This document shows positions 1 to 10,291 of a DNA stretch of 45,669 nucleotides, piece by piece. Origin of the DNA: Evernia prunastri (lineage: Eukaryota; Ascomycota; Lecanoromycetes; Lecanorales; Parmeliaceae); the NCBI GenBank assembly GCA_003184365.1, contig NKYR01000203.1, forward strand, positions 1 to 45,669. Reading direction: 5' to 3'. A program made the position numbers and the translations under genes. Every line of letters starts with the position of its first letter. Within the stretch, counting starts at the first letter, position 1. The notes below the pieces were generated by a model. The model did not search any database. It saw only the letters and a program-made list of their open reading frames with translations, and was not told the DNA's origin.

Positions 1-1190
1 CTCTATGTGCTAGACACATAGCCATAAACACTCCCTATGTGCCTGACACCTAGGGTACGTCCGTAACAACTATAGCTTAATCTTTGACATCTATTACTTT
101 CGTTCTCACTTTATGAAATAAAACACTATATTTCTTCGTGATCACTCTTACTTTATTACTGAGTCGTTTTATTTACTTCTTGTTTTTTCGTAGAGCAATA
201 ACTTTCTTCTCGTCTGAGATTATAATGTAAATATCGTCGCTCTTCAGTCTTCTAGTTGTTCTAATTAACTTTCTTATAGTATTTATACTCGTAATATATT
301 CATTAATTATTTGTAACGGGGTCTAGGCATGCGTGACTGAGCAACTCGTATATTGGTTACTAGATAGACTGAATCCTGAGGAACACAAGTGGGAATCCTC
401 AGAGGCAGCATATTTAGCAGGGGAGAGTGCACCCCCATGCCAAGCAAACTTACTATGCGACTGCTATAGCCGCACAGCTGCACCAGAGGGATAGTCTCCC
501 GGATCTGGCCTAGATGTATGTTGGATTCCTGGACTTCTAACAGGCCGCCTCATGCCTAGAGACCTCATGGCCCTTACATTATTATAATTATTTTAATCGA
601 ACTCTTCTCTTTTAATATCTTATTTATCGCCTCGTTTTATAACTTAACGATAATTTCGTTCTCTCTATTGTACTGCGTTTAAACTTGTTTTAAAATTATA
701 AAAAATAGAATCGTCTCTGCTGAGCGATTTAAAACGCTGATATAGCTAATATTTAAAGAAACGACGTTTTTGCTAGCTACTTAATGCTTGATATAAATAA
801 TATTCTTATTTATATAAAAGTCTCTTTAATTCGAATCGAAGATTAATTTGCGTATCTCGTCGAGTATCGTTTGTAGTTTGAATTCTTCGATCGCTCTTTT
901 AATAAATACAATTATCGCTCTCAAAACGATAATTATCTTCTTATTCGACGATCTATAATTCTTTTTCATAAGTTTGAGCATAATATTGATAGATAATCTA
1001 AGTATAATTGTCTGCTCTCTAAATTCTTGATGTCCATGATTTCATTGAGATTAGTTGATCTTTTTCGATATGACTACAGAGATATAAGCGTTCTCTGCAG
1101 TCAATTAAGAGTGATTTTGATCTTACTGAAGATCTGAATATGTATAACTACTTTCTACAGCGCGATGGTGTGATTCGAGCGTTGCGAGAA
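1..1190. other. AT-rich relic block, RIP-like
   Basis: No open coding frame of note. Roughly 61-300 and 580-1180 are very AT-rich and full of TpA, while CpG is still common and CpA is almost absent between about 590 and 910. A piece of ordinary base composition (about 305-580) lies between them. The first 21 bases contain a hairpin, CTATGTG-CTAGA-CACATAG, and a near copy of it follows at about 34-53. This fits an old repeat mutated by repeat-induced point mutation (C to T in CpA). I could not recognise the parent element. Confidence 0.55.
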
Positions 1191-1414
1191 AGTTGACAAA
1201 GATTGGGATATACTCTATGTGGTACTTTTCTCATTCCTTTGACGTGCTATTTTGGGAAGTAGCGGAATGGTAGCGCTTACCTTAGTTTAACACAAACCCG
1301 AAGCTAAGCCTTATTCGGCTGAACCAATCGTTCTTATTCCCCTCCAGACTTGTCAAACCTCTTCCTCCCACTAAAATACTCAATCCTTCAACATCTTGCA
1401 TTAACAAACACTTC

Positions 1415-1450
1415 ACTTCACCCACTTCACCCACTTCACCCACTTCACCA
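1415..1450 (+). repeat. 9-bp minisatellite, four units
   Basis: Four head-to-tail copies of ACTTCACCC (the last ends in A) lie about 180 bases before the start codon of the RING gene, so probably in its promoter or 5' leader. The array is read directly from the sequence; any function is unknown. Confidence 0.85.
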
Positions 1451-1628
1451 GCGTCGCAAGCACTTCCATTTCTACTTCCTTCAGGGAAGACATCATTCAC
1501 TCCAAAGGGTTTTATTGGCAAATGCCTCAGCCGTGATCCATGCTAGTTTCCCCATTCTTGTCAATCTGACCTCTCTTTGCCTGTACAACCGCCATTCTCT
1601 CCGCCTAGTCTCGCCAACTGGGGTCAGT

Positions 1629-3677
1629 ATGGGCGACTCACTGGCCAGGGGAGTCATGACAGGCTCCGGCAGTAAGCCAGGGCAGGGGCGTGATGGAAGA
1701 GATGAGCCCGTCGGACTACTGCAAACACTCGAAACAAGTCTCGACGACATACGAACCCTCATCACCTGCCGAGTCTGTGTACGCCCTCTCTTTGAGCCTT
1801 ATACCATCGAATGCGGTCACACTTTCTGCTACGGTTGCCTTGTTCGTTGGTTCGAGAGGGACCGGGCCAAGAAATCATGCCCCGACTGCCGAGCCGATGT
1901 GCTACGTCCGCCCGCCCCCGCATATCTCGTAGGGACATGCCTCTAAAACACTCGAAGCCTTTTACTAATCTTTCACTAGGTTCGAGACATGACGCAGATA
2001 TTCGCGAACCGGGCAGAGCTCATGCCTGCTGGGGAAACCACCCAGGAACACAAGAAATGGCAGGAAGAAGAGACGGCTCTAATCGAAAAAGACAGGGCAA
2101 ATCCCGGCCTCAAAGGTGGCCTTTTCCGAGGGTGCTTCAGATTGACACGTCGAAGACCAATTGCTGTCATTAGGGACGATGAAGATGGTGTCGATCGGTG
2201 CCCAAGGTGTACATGGGAGCTTGAAGACGGACTTTGTGCATCTTGTGGATATCCCGAGGGGGAAGACTCGGCGGACATGAGTGACTCTGACGGCCATGGA
2301 CATTTGGATGCTGACGAATATTTCGAGCAAGGGGCTACCATTGAAGAACTTGTGGGAGCCCTTGGTGAGGATGCTCGTATGGGTGGCTATATCCCGAATC
2401 TTGACTTCTACGAGCATGGATACTCGAGTGAGGATGGTTCTTCTGAAGGTACAGCACCGCGAATACGTCAGAGAGATAGACGGACTAGAGCACAGCTCCA
2501 TCAACTACGAGTAAATCCAGAAGGAGAGCCCCCCTTTGAAAGCTTTGTCGACGACATCGATGATACAGATGAAGACAGTGAAGACGAGGAGGTTGGCTCA
2601 ATGGATGGTTTTGTGGTGAATGATATCGAAGACGGCCCGCACTCAGTCACAAGTTCTCCCAGAAGCTTGCAGTGGGAAACGGATGAAGGAACAGATTATG
2701 AGGGTAACCAATGGCAAAATTTCGAAAGTGATCGAAACAGCCAAGATGAAGACGGCTCTGTTCGTAACCAAACGTCGTTCGCAGCTGCTCAACATGACCC
2801 TGAGGACGAATCCGACGAAGGGCCAATCCTGCGCTCCAGGCGGCAAGTTCGACGAAGGTCGGTGGCATCTAACCAGTCCAGTGGTAGTGGCGGCAGTCAT
2901 GTTTCGCGGGCATTAAACACCCATCGTGTGCGAAACAGATACAATGGCGGCCGCGTATCTGCGAACGCTCAACAGAACATTCCTCATAGAAACCCAGATG
3001 CAAGCGGGGAAAGGTCTACAGATGGCCCAATCGCCATAGAAAGTGACTCTGACTCTCCTGTGTCAGCTCAGCATACGAGAAGAAGACGTGCTCTTCCGAA
3101 TCGTCTCTCATCGGACGACGACAGCGGCGTGGAGGCCAGTATTGGTACAGCTACTGTCGGTCGAGACTCTCCGGGACAGGTTGCTGGTTGGATCGCTCGT
3201 AGAAATGGAGGCATCCCATCAGCCAGCCACAACAGCAACGCATCTTCGCCGATCCTGATCGAGTCAAGTCCGATGAGATCGGTAAACCACGAAGTTCCTG
3301 TCCCTGGAGCTGCCCCCCCACGCCGATCCGCCATGCCTCCTACTTCGCTTTATCCAAACCACTCTCAGGAAGTCGAGAGGCGAGCTCCTACTCGTGCCAA
3401 TCGTGGAGCGGACAGTTCCTCTCAGGGCATGTCTACAAGACGTTCCTCAGCCAATGGTTCACCATCTAACGGGCTACAGCAGCGTCGAGGCACCCGGCGC
3501 CGCAGTCCAGTCCCCCCGCGTGCGCAACCCCATAGTCCAGTAACTAGGGAGTCTCGTTCGCCAACAGCGATGGAAATGTTCGAGCAGGGAAGACGTGACC
3601 GTCAAAATCGAAAGATCGAGAGGAGAGCTGAACGTCGGCGCCTCAAGGCAGAGCGAGAGCAGAGAGCAAGGCCTTAA
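1629..3677 (+). CDS. RING-finger (C3HC4) protein, likely E3 ubiquitin ligase
   Basis: Two exons, 1629-1928 and 1980-3677, give 665 residues. The 51-nt intron has a GTAGGG donor, a CTAATC branch point and a CTAG acceptor, and removing it joins the frames exactly. The RING lies at about residues 47-87: Cys47, Cys50, Cys62, His64, Cys67, Cys70, Cys84, Cys87. A second CPRC...CASC knuckle follows at about residue 180. The rest is acidic (Glu/Asp/Ser), then Arg/Ser-rich, ending in a basic stretch, and looks disordered. RING proteins pass ubiquitin from an E2 to a substrate; the acidic and basic tail suggests a nuclear, chromatin-linked substrate, but that is inference. The start at 1629 was chosen because conserved-looking sequence begins soon after it; the frame is open further upstream, through the minisatellite. 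It converges with RRP9. Confidence 0.85.
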
Positions 3678-4117
3678 AGTGGACTGTCACCATCGCCAGG
3701 GTCATCAAATCTATTTAGAGACCCAAACGAAACTCGGTAGAACCACGAGACACGCGACTACGAAGCAAGGGCACCCAGCGGAAAGAGAGCGGTGTTGCCG
3801 GAAGGATCACTAGGAGTTTATGCAGGAGCTGACAGTGGGTTGCCTGCCATGGTGCCTAGCCGTCTTGAGATGGTAAGCCGCGGAAGGTCTGTCTGCTCTA
3901 CGTTGCTTAGGACATCTGGAGCGTGGACCGGAAGCGCCTTGGTGCCCCAGCGGCCATTTCAAGCTTGCGGGCTACTACCATTGCATACATACCGTCCCAG
4001 TAGCTACAGCTAGCTTGGGCAGCTTTCATAGCATATCATACAGTTTACGTCCAATTATAAAATTCGCGAGAGATGCTGTGCGGATAATGAGCTCCAGATA
4101 GGCAAAGGCAAGCTTGT
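3678..4117. other. Convergent intergenic region
   Basis: Space between the 3' ends of the RING gene (+) and RRP9 (-). No convincing ORF, RNA gene or repeat was seen; it presumably holds both 3' UTRs and polyadenylation signals. Confidence 0.5.
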
Positions 4118-5986
4118 TTAGGTGCCATTCAGCAATACATCCTGCGGTTCCTGTTGCACATTTTCCTGCCCTTTTCGATCGCCTTTCGCTTCCTCTGCCT
4201 CTGCCTCTGTACCTATCCCTGCCCCTGCTCCTGCTTCTGCAGTTCTAGCTATTTTAGGCACCTCGAAAACGATAGGTCTGTTCGAGCCATAGACCTTTTT
4301 CCATCTTCCCAGTCGATGCTCCGTTCCCATTGCAGCGACAACGCACAGTCCGTCTCTCCCTCTCTCTCCTCTCTCAAAAACAGAGAGGTCATTGACGATG
4401 CCCCGCGAAGGTTTCTCCTCCTGACCACTCTGTACCTCCCCACCCGCCCTGTCTTCATGTCCATTGTCGCCTTGAACCTTGCCGACATCCCCCATCGACT
4501 CCAGCCTCTTCTTATCGTCACTGACTCGCCAGATCCTCACCTGACCGTCCCAGCTGCCGCTCAGGACAACGTCGGAGTATGGGACCGTCGCCAGCGCCGT
4601 GATCCACCTCGGCTGTCTCTCCGGAACTCTGGTACCCGGCTCGGCTTCTGCAGAAGCCTCCTCTGGCGTCATTGGCGGATCCAGTCCGTGTGCAAGTGGG
4701 ACCGTGAATATGGGCTTCTTCTTGTGCAGCGTCCACAGGGATATGGAGCCATTGTCACTTCCAGTGACGAATGATTCCTCATCGATCAAGGCGACCCTGT
4801 CGATGGATCCCTCGCCATAGCTTTTCGGCCCGGCATTCTGCCCATCTTTGTTCCGCGGTCGACGCTTCTCCGACATGCCACCGCCACGGAAGACCAACTG
4901 CGTTTGGTCGACAACCTTCCACAAGCGGGCGGTGCGATCTCGAGCCCCAACGCTTATGCACCGCTCGAGCGCCAGGCTTGCGACATCGACCACTTGATCT
5001 TGATGCCCGAATAGTGTCTCGATATAAGACAATCCCTCCCATATTTTGACAGTGCGATCGGCACTACTGGAATACAACTGGTTTGTGCCCCTTCGAAAGA
5101 CCAAGGAGGTGACCATATCACGGTGCTGGGTGAATACCCGCAGCGGTTCGAGTTTGTCGGCGGACCAAATGATAAGCCGTTTATCTGCTCCCCCCGTGGC
5201 AACATATTTACCAGTATCCGAAGCGGCAACGCAGAGTATGGACGCCGTGTGGTGTTGGTAATTTGGATCACCGGTCTTGCTCTTGTCTCCCTTAGCGGTC
5301 ACGAGCTTGATTGGCCGACGGCGAACTGGACGTGGAGGTCGTTTCGGAGGCTGTTGATTTGGGGGCAGTGGAGGGGGCGGGGTGGGGAGCTCCCATTTAA
5401 TGAGGTTAAGGTCCTTATGGACGGTGTAGGCGAAGGGGGCACAGGTAGCTATGGAGGTTGTGCTCGAGCACTGTGTGCGGAATGGGGTCTCTATCGCAGA
5501 GGAGAAGTCAAGCGTGTTGGCTATACGACGGTAAAGACGACCTTTGGTTTCGGCCTGGGGTGCGATTAGGAACCGGGAAAGAGCAGTGCGCAGATTAGAC
5601 AGCGTACATACCACGTCTTCTTGTAACCGTTCGGCAATAAGATCTTTGTCGATTTCTTCTGCGTCGAACCCGACCTCATCTACCTCCCCCTTGATGTTCT
5701 CGAGATATTGCTCCGCTAGCCGTAGACGTCTCTCCGCCCCCGTCTCATCGTCCTCTTCTGACTCGCTCTCCGAGACGGCTTCTGCATCGTTGACTCTTTT
5801 GCGAATCACCTCATCCTCGGAACCGCTGCTTGATATGGATTCGTCCCGTCGAGCTTTGGCAGGCTTTTTATTCGGAGGCTTTGCGCCGGTTTTCGTCGTA
5901 TTTCTTCGTTTTGTCGAGGGAGCGACATTGGCATCGTCTCTCTTGCGCTTTCGTTGGGATGCTGGGGTAGTGAAGAAGGAAGACAT
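4118..5986 (-). CDS. Rrp9 / U3-55K, WD40 protein of the U3 snoRNP
   Basis: Single exon, 622 residues. The N-terminal 115 residues are basic then acidic (nuclear-localisation-like Lys/Arg runs, then Ser/Glu/Asp). A charged helix with RLRLAEQYLENI follows, a hallmark of the Rrp9/U3-55K family. From about residue 245 there are WD40 repeats ending in IIW, VKIW, ARLW, ISLW and VRIW. Rrp9 binds box B/C of U3 snoRNA and acts in the nucleolus in early 18S rRNA processing. The C-terminus carries a low-complexity Gly/Ala/Glu extension. The start codon is the first Met of the open frame. The gene converges with the RING gene and its 5' end is only about 260 bases from the truncated transcription-factor gene. 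No lesions were seen. Confidence 0.88.
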   Translation of the reverse strand: MSSFFTTPASQRKRKRDDANVAPSTKRRNTTKTGAKPPNKKPAKARRDESISSSGSEDEVIRKRVNDAEAVSESESEEDDETGAERRLRLAEQYLENIKGEVDEVGFDAEEIDKDLIAERLQEDVVCTLSNLRTALSRFLIAPQAETKGRLYRRIANTLDFSSAIETPFRTQCSSTTSIATCAPFAYTVHKDLNLIKWELPTPPPPLPPNQQPPKRPPRPVRRRPIKLVTAKGDKSKTGDPNYQHHTASILCVAASDTGKYVATGGADKRLIIWSADKLEPLRVFTQHRDMVTSLVFRRGTNQLYSSSADRTVKIWEGLSYIETLFGHQDQVVDVASLALERCISVGARDRTARLWKVVDQTQLVFRGGGMSEKRRPRNKDGQNAGPKSYGEGSIDRVALIDEESFVTGSDNGSISLWTLHKKKPIFTVPLAHGLDPPMTPEEASAEAEPGTRVPERQPRWITALATVPYSDVVLSGSWDGQVRIWRVSDDKKRLESMGDVGKVQGDNGHEDRAGGEVQSGQEEKPSRGIVNDLSVFERGERGRDGLCVVAAMGTEHRLGRWKKVYGSNRPIVFEVPKIARTAEAGAGAGIGTEAEAEEAKGDRKGQENVQQEPQDVLLNGT

Positions 5987-6248
5987 GGCGGCCGCGGATT
6001 TCTTCAGAGCTTTCAGAGCTGGAACGTGGGAGTGTCCATACTGAGAACAATCAACCTTGGCAAGGAAACAAAACCGTCCTAATTCGAAACCAGAGTGCGC
6101 ATTGAAAAGTTACCTCGGTTATATTTTCTAGGACCGCCAAGACTATCTCTACAACATACCTACCTTACTCTAGGAGATTCGAAAATTTACTCGCACCCTC
6201 GTACTAGATTTCTGTTGTACGGTTTGTAACTAAGCTTTTCTGATGTAG

Positions 6249-8883
6249 ATGGAATGCGTCAAACGTAACGTCGCCCATCTTTGTACCAAAGATGAACGTC
6301 AGCCCAGGGCAAAAAGGGCGAAAATGGACCATAATAACATTAACAATACAAAGACGTAAGTCTAGCTCAATGAGTCTTCGTGGAGACTTCTCGCTGATTT
6401 ACGTTTATATTATCAGCAATGCGTCACAGAACCAAGAAATGGAAGGAAACGAGGCTACCCACTTACTAGAGCGTTTTGTCGTTGGAACGTTTCGCACCAA
6501 TGCCCACTCTTCCGCTGTGCCTGGACCAACATCATCCTCTTTGGTACCAGAATATCCCAATACGTACTGGTTTACTACCAATCATCCCCAAAGACAAACC
6601 GAAAAACTTTCACTGGTTCGAGAAATTGTCGATGCTATGCCCGAGCTGGACGTTATTCGCCTTCTCTACGAAGTCTTTGTCACTCGTTGCCAGGGTCCTC
6701 TTGGCAAAATTGTACATACACCGACATTTACGGAGCAAGCAGAAATATTTTGTGGCTGCTTGGGTCATTCTTCGCCAGAAGCACAAGTCGTGGCCCTGTC
6801 CAGTACGACTTCCATGGATACACTTGCTTGTCACCTCTTGGCGGTACGTATGCCATACCGCGCATCAAGCGTATGCTCACCTTCTCCTTCTTTGACAGCT
6901 CGTACTCGCTCTCGCCTTTCATTCCACTCCATCTCTACTTGGGTGGTCTCCTACACCTCTGAACCTTCGTGTGGAAGAGCTTCGAGCGTTAGATGCACAC
7001 TCCAAGACGTGGAGGTCACTTGCGTTGCGTTGCCTTCAAGGAAGGGGTGTCGCTCTTTTGTGGTTCGATTGCTGGGTTGCAAGCTGCCATCATGCTTTTA
7101 CTCGATAGCCAAGAGGGACCAATAGAGCTCGATGCAATTTTGGTCACTGCAATTTCTGGAGCTCATAACTTGGTTTGCATCGACTAGGTGACGCAAGATT
7201 GGAAGCCTCTGCATCGCCCCTCTTTGCCTCTCAAGATGGCTCTTTAACATCGACGGAGCCGCCTCAAATACGAACAGAAACTGGCATTCGCATCTGGTGA
7301 GTCATGTGAGAAAAAGAAGATTTCTTGGAGTTTTAGTCTCTGATAACTCTTGAAACATAGGTGGGCACTTGTGATGCGAGACTGGTCGCGCGGACAAGCG
7401 CTGGGTTACTATAGTATTCATCCCTCGCAGTTTAACACCCGGATGCCGCTGCAAATCAATGACAATGATCTGTGCCCAACGACGTTGAGGCTCAATGTCC
7501 ATAGTCACATTACTGAGCGGCCCCGATCCGAGTTCACCATGCTGTCATATACAATTCACGCCCTAGAAGTTGCAGTTTTTTGCGCGTGAGTCCGTCGACT
7601 TGTGTGGTCCCCTACGCCAAGCACCAGGATCAGAAGAGATGAATGGTAGTGCAAAGATGCGAACCCATATGAACAAAAAGTATGAAGACTTTGTTGCTGG
7701 ATTGCCATCTTACTTCAGAGTGGGAAGCACAGTGGCACTCAATTCGACAGGTCCCATGGCAGCGATACCAGTGCAGCGATGGATGTTGCATCAGCAGCTT
7801 TGGTGCCTATTCTTAAGACTTGATCGAGCCAGTCGCTCGTCTCAGAATGACCGTGCATCCTGTCAGCTACTGGCACAGAACATTATCAAGGCTCAAGCGC
7901 AAATACAGGCACGGTGCGCTGTCTGTAGTACTTTATCCACCAATGAAACCCAGTTGTTCAATGCTCCTGTCGTACTACTCGTTGACTTGCTATCCTCATC
8001 CAAGCACAAGGACGCAGATCGTTCAGGTGCCCAATTAAGTCGATTGATGACGAGAGACAAGATCCAGGAAGCCATCGAGCTATTTCGTACACGAAGTGAT
8101 GCAGAAGCTTTACCGGTCCTACAAGACCCTCGGACGGAATGGGTCAAAGGCCATGCTCAGCGAAGCGTTATGGCTCTCGAAGCCTTGATGAAGCTAGAAG
8201 AAGAGGAGTCTAGCAATAATAGAAAAAGCAGCGTAGCAAATTTGACAGAAAATCGTGTGGGAGGATCAGAAGTAAGATCTGAAAGTGGTGCAAGGACATC
8301 GCTCCCAAACAAGGTCGTGGATGTCTTGGAGGCTCTTCAAGGAAACGCCAAAAATGCAGCTGCAGCAATGGAACAAGCAGATCTAAACTCATTCTCTGCT
8401 CTAGACATGTCTATGCCTGTGTCGACAGCTATTGATGGATTCCAGGACCTTGACGTGTTACCAGTGCTCTCCAATGACCCGAGCGGCAACTTTTGGCATT
8501 TCTCGGACTTCACTACTCTTCCTCAATCTTCTACGGAGAATGGTTTCTTTTCAGCTGCAGCCGACTCGCAAACCCCCCTTGGCTCGATGCCCTCCATGCC
8601 GTCTTCAGACATGGCGTACTCATTGAGCAGCTTTGGCACACCAGAGTTTGCCGATGTGTACAGTAACTCCGAGGACACTCGTGTCACACACACGTCACCT
8701 TGGTCTACAGAGAGCGGACCTACCAAGTTGAGCGGAGACATTGAGGCTGCAACGAGAATTTCAAGCACTGATGCATATGTAGCTGCCAAGTTTTCTTGGT
8801 TTATGCTTTGGGCAATGGTGCCCTTCCCTCCCTGCAGTTTAGATCATTTGAAAACTGTTCGTGGTCTGTGTATTATGGGGTAA
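6249..8883 (+). pseudogene. Fungal transcription factor (MHR type), N-truncated and frameshifted
   Basis: Exon 6249-6355 encodes only the second half of a Zn2Cys6 cluster, ending ECVKRNVAHLCTKD. An acceptor-like TGATGTAG stands just before it, but no upstream Cys-X2-Cys exon exists before RRP9. Introns 6356-6416, 6844-6898 and 7297-7360 splice cleanly. The MHR-like regulatory domain is spread over three frames: frame 2 from 6899, frame 0 from about 7050 to 7170, frame 2 again to 7296, then frame 0 until a T6 run at about 7583 and frame 1 to 8883. Staying in frame meets a TAG at 7106. The most telling segments are LQAAIMLLLDSQE, IRIWWALVMRDW and QLFNAPVVLLVDLL. The C-terminus may shift once more near 8790. 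Family members activate nearby genes from the nucleus; this copy probably cannot bind DNA. Sequencing indels remain possible. Confidence 0.75.
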
Positions 8884-9108
8884 TGGGCAGTGCGAGGAGA
8901 ATGACTCGCCACCTCTCTTTGGGATAGTGCAAGCAAACCTGTCATCAAGTCCATCTCTGTTTTCTCTTGTTAGATACATTACATTCTTGTCAGAGTGGTT
9001 TCTGCAGGTCACTTTGTGGCAAGGTGGGAAAGAAATTTACAGTCATTTCTCTCAAGTGATCTTTAGTTCGGAGATAGTATCGATTTGTGGAATTTTAGAG
9101 AAATGGAT

Positions 9109-9918
9109 TCACACGGTACTGTTGATACCTTGAGGCAAATCAACGAATGGATCGTCGGCAGGATCAGAGTGCCATCGGTATTCCAAGCCGAATGCAATAG
9201 AATTGGCATGTTCCAGTGCCTTCTCTTTATTAAAGCCTGGGATAGCCGTTGCAGCTCGCTTGGCGCTTGCCTTTGGTGGAGTGGGGTTGGCCTGACGATC
9301 CTCGGGAGACACATAGGTGTTGGAAAGGAAAGCAAAACCAGCATCGATACCTGCAGTGACCCCTGACGAGGTCAGAAACTTGCCGTCTTGCACCCAGCGA
9401 GCACGCTTTTCCCACTGGACGCCGGGGTCTAGAGCAAAATTCAGTACAAACAAGACTGACAATTGCGGGGACCCACTGCACGTACACTTTGGCGTCATTT
9501 CATCGAAAAGACGCTTATTTGTTGTTGCCTTGCAACCATCAAGTCGATGAGTGGCAGCGAGAAGGATAGACCCCGTGCAGACGGTGAAGACGTTGGCTGC
9601 ACGGTCGACGAGCTGACCAATTTGCTGGAGCAATATGGGATCCTGAACCAAAGGCCTCATGCCGGAACCTCCGGGGATGAAGAGGGTATCTAAATGCTCC
9701 TCTTCCTTGAGAGCTTCGGCCAAGGAAAGGTTGGGCAAAATGCCAATGCCGTTTTTGATGGAGGATTCCAAGCCAGACGGAGCAGCCATGTTGTGAATGT
9801 TGACCAACCTGAGAGTGTAATAGTCACTGCGGGGGACAATAGCGCCCAAAGGACCAAAGAGGTCTAGCGCTTCGAACTCGTTGAAAACGAGCGAGAGGAT
9901 GCGATGGTGCATGGTCAT
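9109..9918 (-). CDS. DJ-1/PfpI family protein (class I glutamine amidotransferase-like)
   Basis: Two exons, 9918-9486 and 9428-9109, encode 250 residues. The 57-nt intron (9429-9485; GTACGT donor, CTAG acceptor) is a multiple of three without a stop, so an unspliced reading stays open; splicing restores the family-like TPKYPGVQW. Motifs: IPGGSG at about 82-86 and the nucleophile elbow VCTGS with Cys114, then a late TSSGVTAGID segment. The DJ-1/PfpI superfamily includes isonitrile hydratases, glyoxalase-III-type enzymes and chaperone-like proteins, so the exact reaction cannot be told from sequence. I start at the Met at 9918; an in-frame Met at 9975 would add 19 unconserved-looking residues. 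It is divergent from the MFS gene, with which it may share a promoter, and it is the only lesion-free gene of the island. Confidence 0.8.
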   Translation of the reverse strand: MTMHHRILSLVFNEFEALDLFGPLGAIVPRSDYYTLRLVNIHNMAAPSGLESSIKNGIGILPNLSLAEALKEEEHLDTLFIPGGSGMRPLVQDPILLQQIGQLVDRAANVFTVCTGSILLAATHRLDGCKATTNKRLFDEMTPKCTCSGSPQLSVLFVLNFALDPGVQWEKRARWVQDGKFLTSSGVTAGIDAGFAFLSNTYVSPEDRQANPTPPKASAKRAATAIPGFNKEKALEHANSIAFGLEYRWHSDPADDPFVDLPQGINSTV

Positions 9919-10291
9919 TTCTTCTTGGAATGCAGAGTACGAGTCAGTGTTTGACAAAGAAAAGACGATTGGCAAGAATGAGTTTTGGTTTCACCGACTT
10001 TGCGAATTCATGGAGGCTTTGTCATGGTGCTCCCCACTTAGCTTCGGATTTATCTTTGGCTTCGGAATCTTGGTCTTGGGCAAAATTCCGCGGAGCTCTA
10101 CAAGCCTCCGTGCCTGGGTCAACAATAATACATGGTCCGAGTCCGACAACTCACCAAATCGAAACCACAATTGTATAAAAATGCCCATTCCTACTTGGAA
10201 ACATGTAAATTCAATTTGATTTGGCACGACTACCAAATCTTTTCCTGCCACAAGCGTGCACTTTGCACCACTCTATTCTGCAAACACCATA
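9919..10291. promoter_or_regulatory. Shared divergent promoter region, DJ-1 and MFS
   Basis: About 370 bases between the start of the DJ-1 gene (-) and the first plausible Met of the MFS gene (+). No coding signal fits, so both promoters must lie here. No specific operator was identified with confidence. Confidence 0.4.

Noticed and set aside
3795..3812. GCCGGAAGGATCACTAG resembles the 3' end of 18S rRNA
   Set aside because: Only about a dozen bases match and no upstream rRNA sequence or ITS follows; chance.
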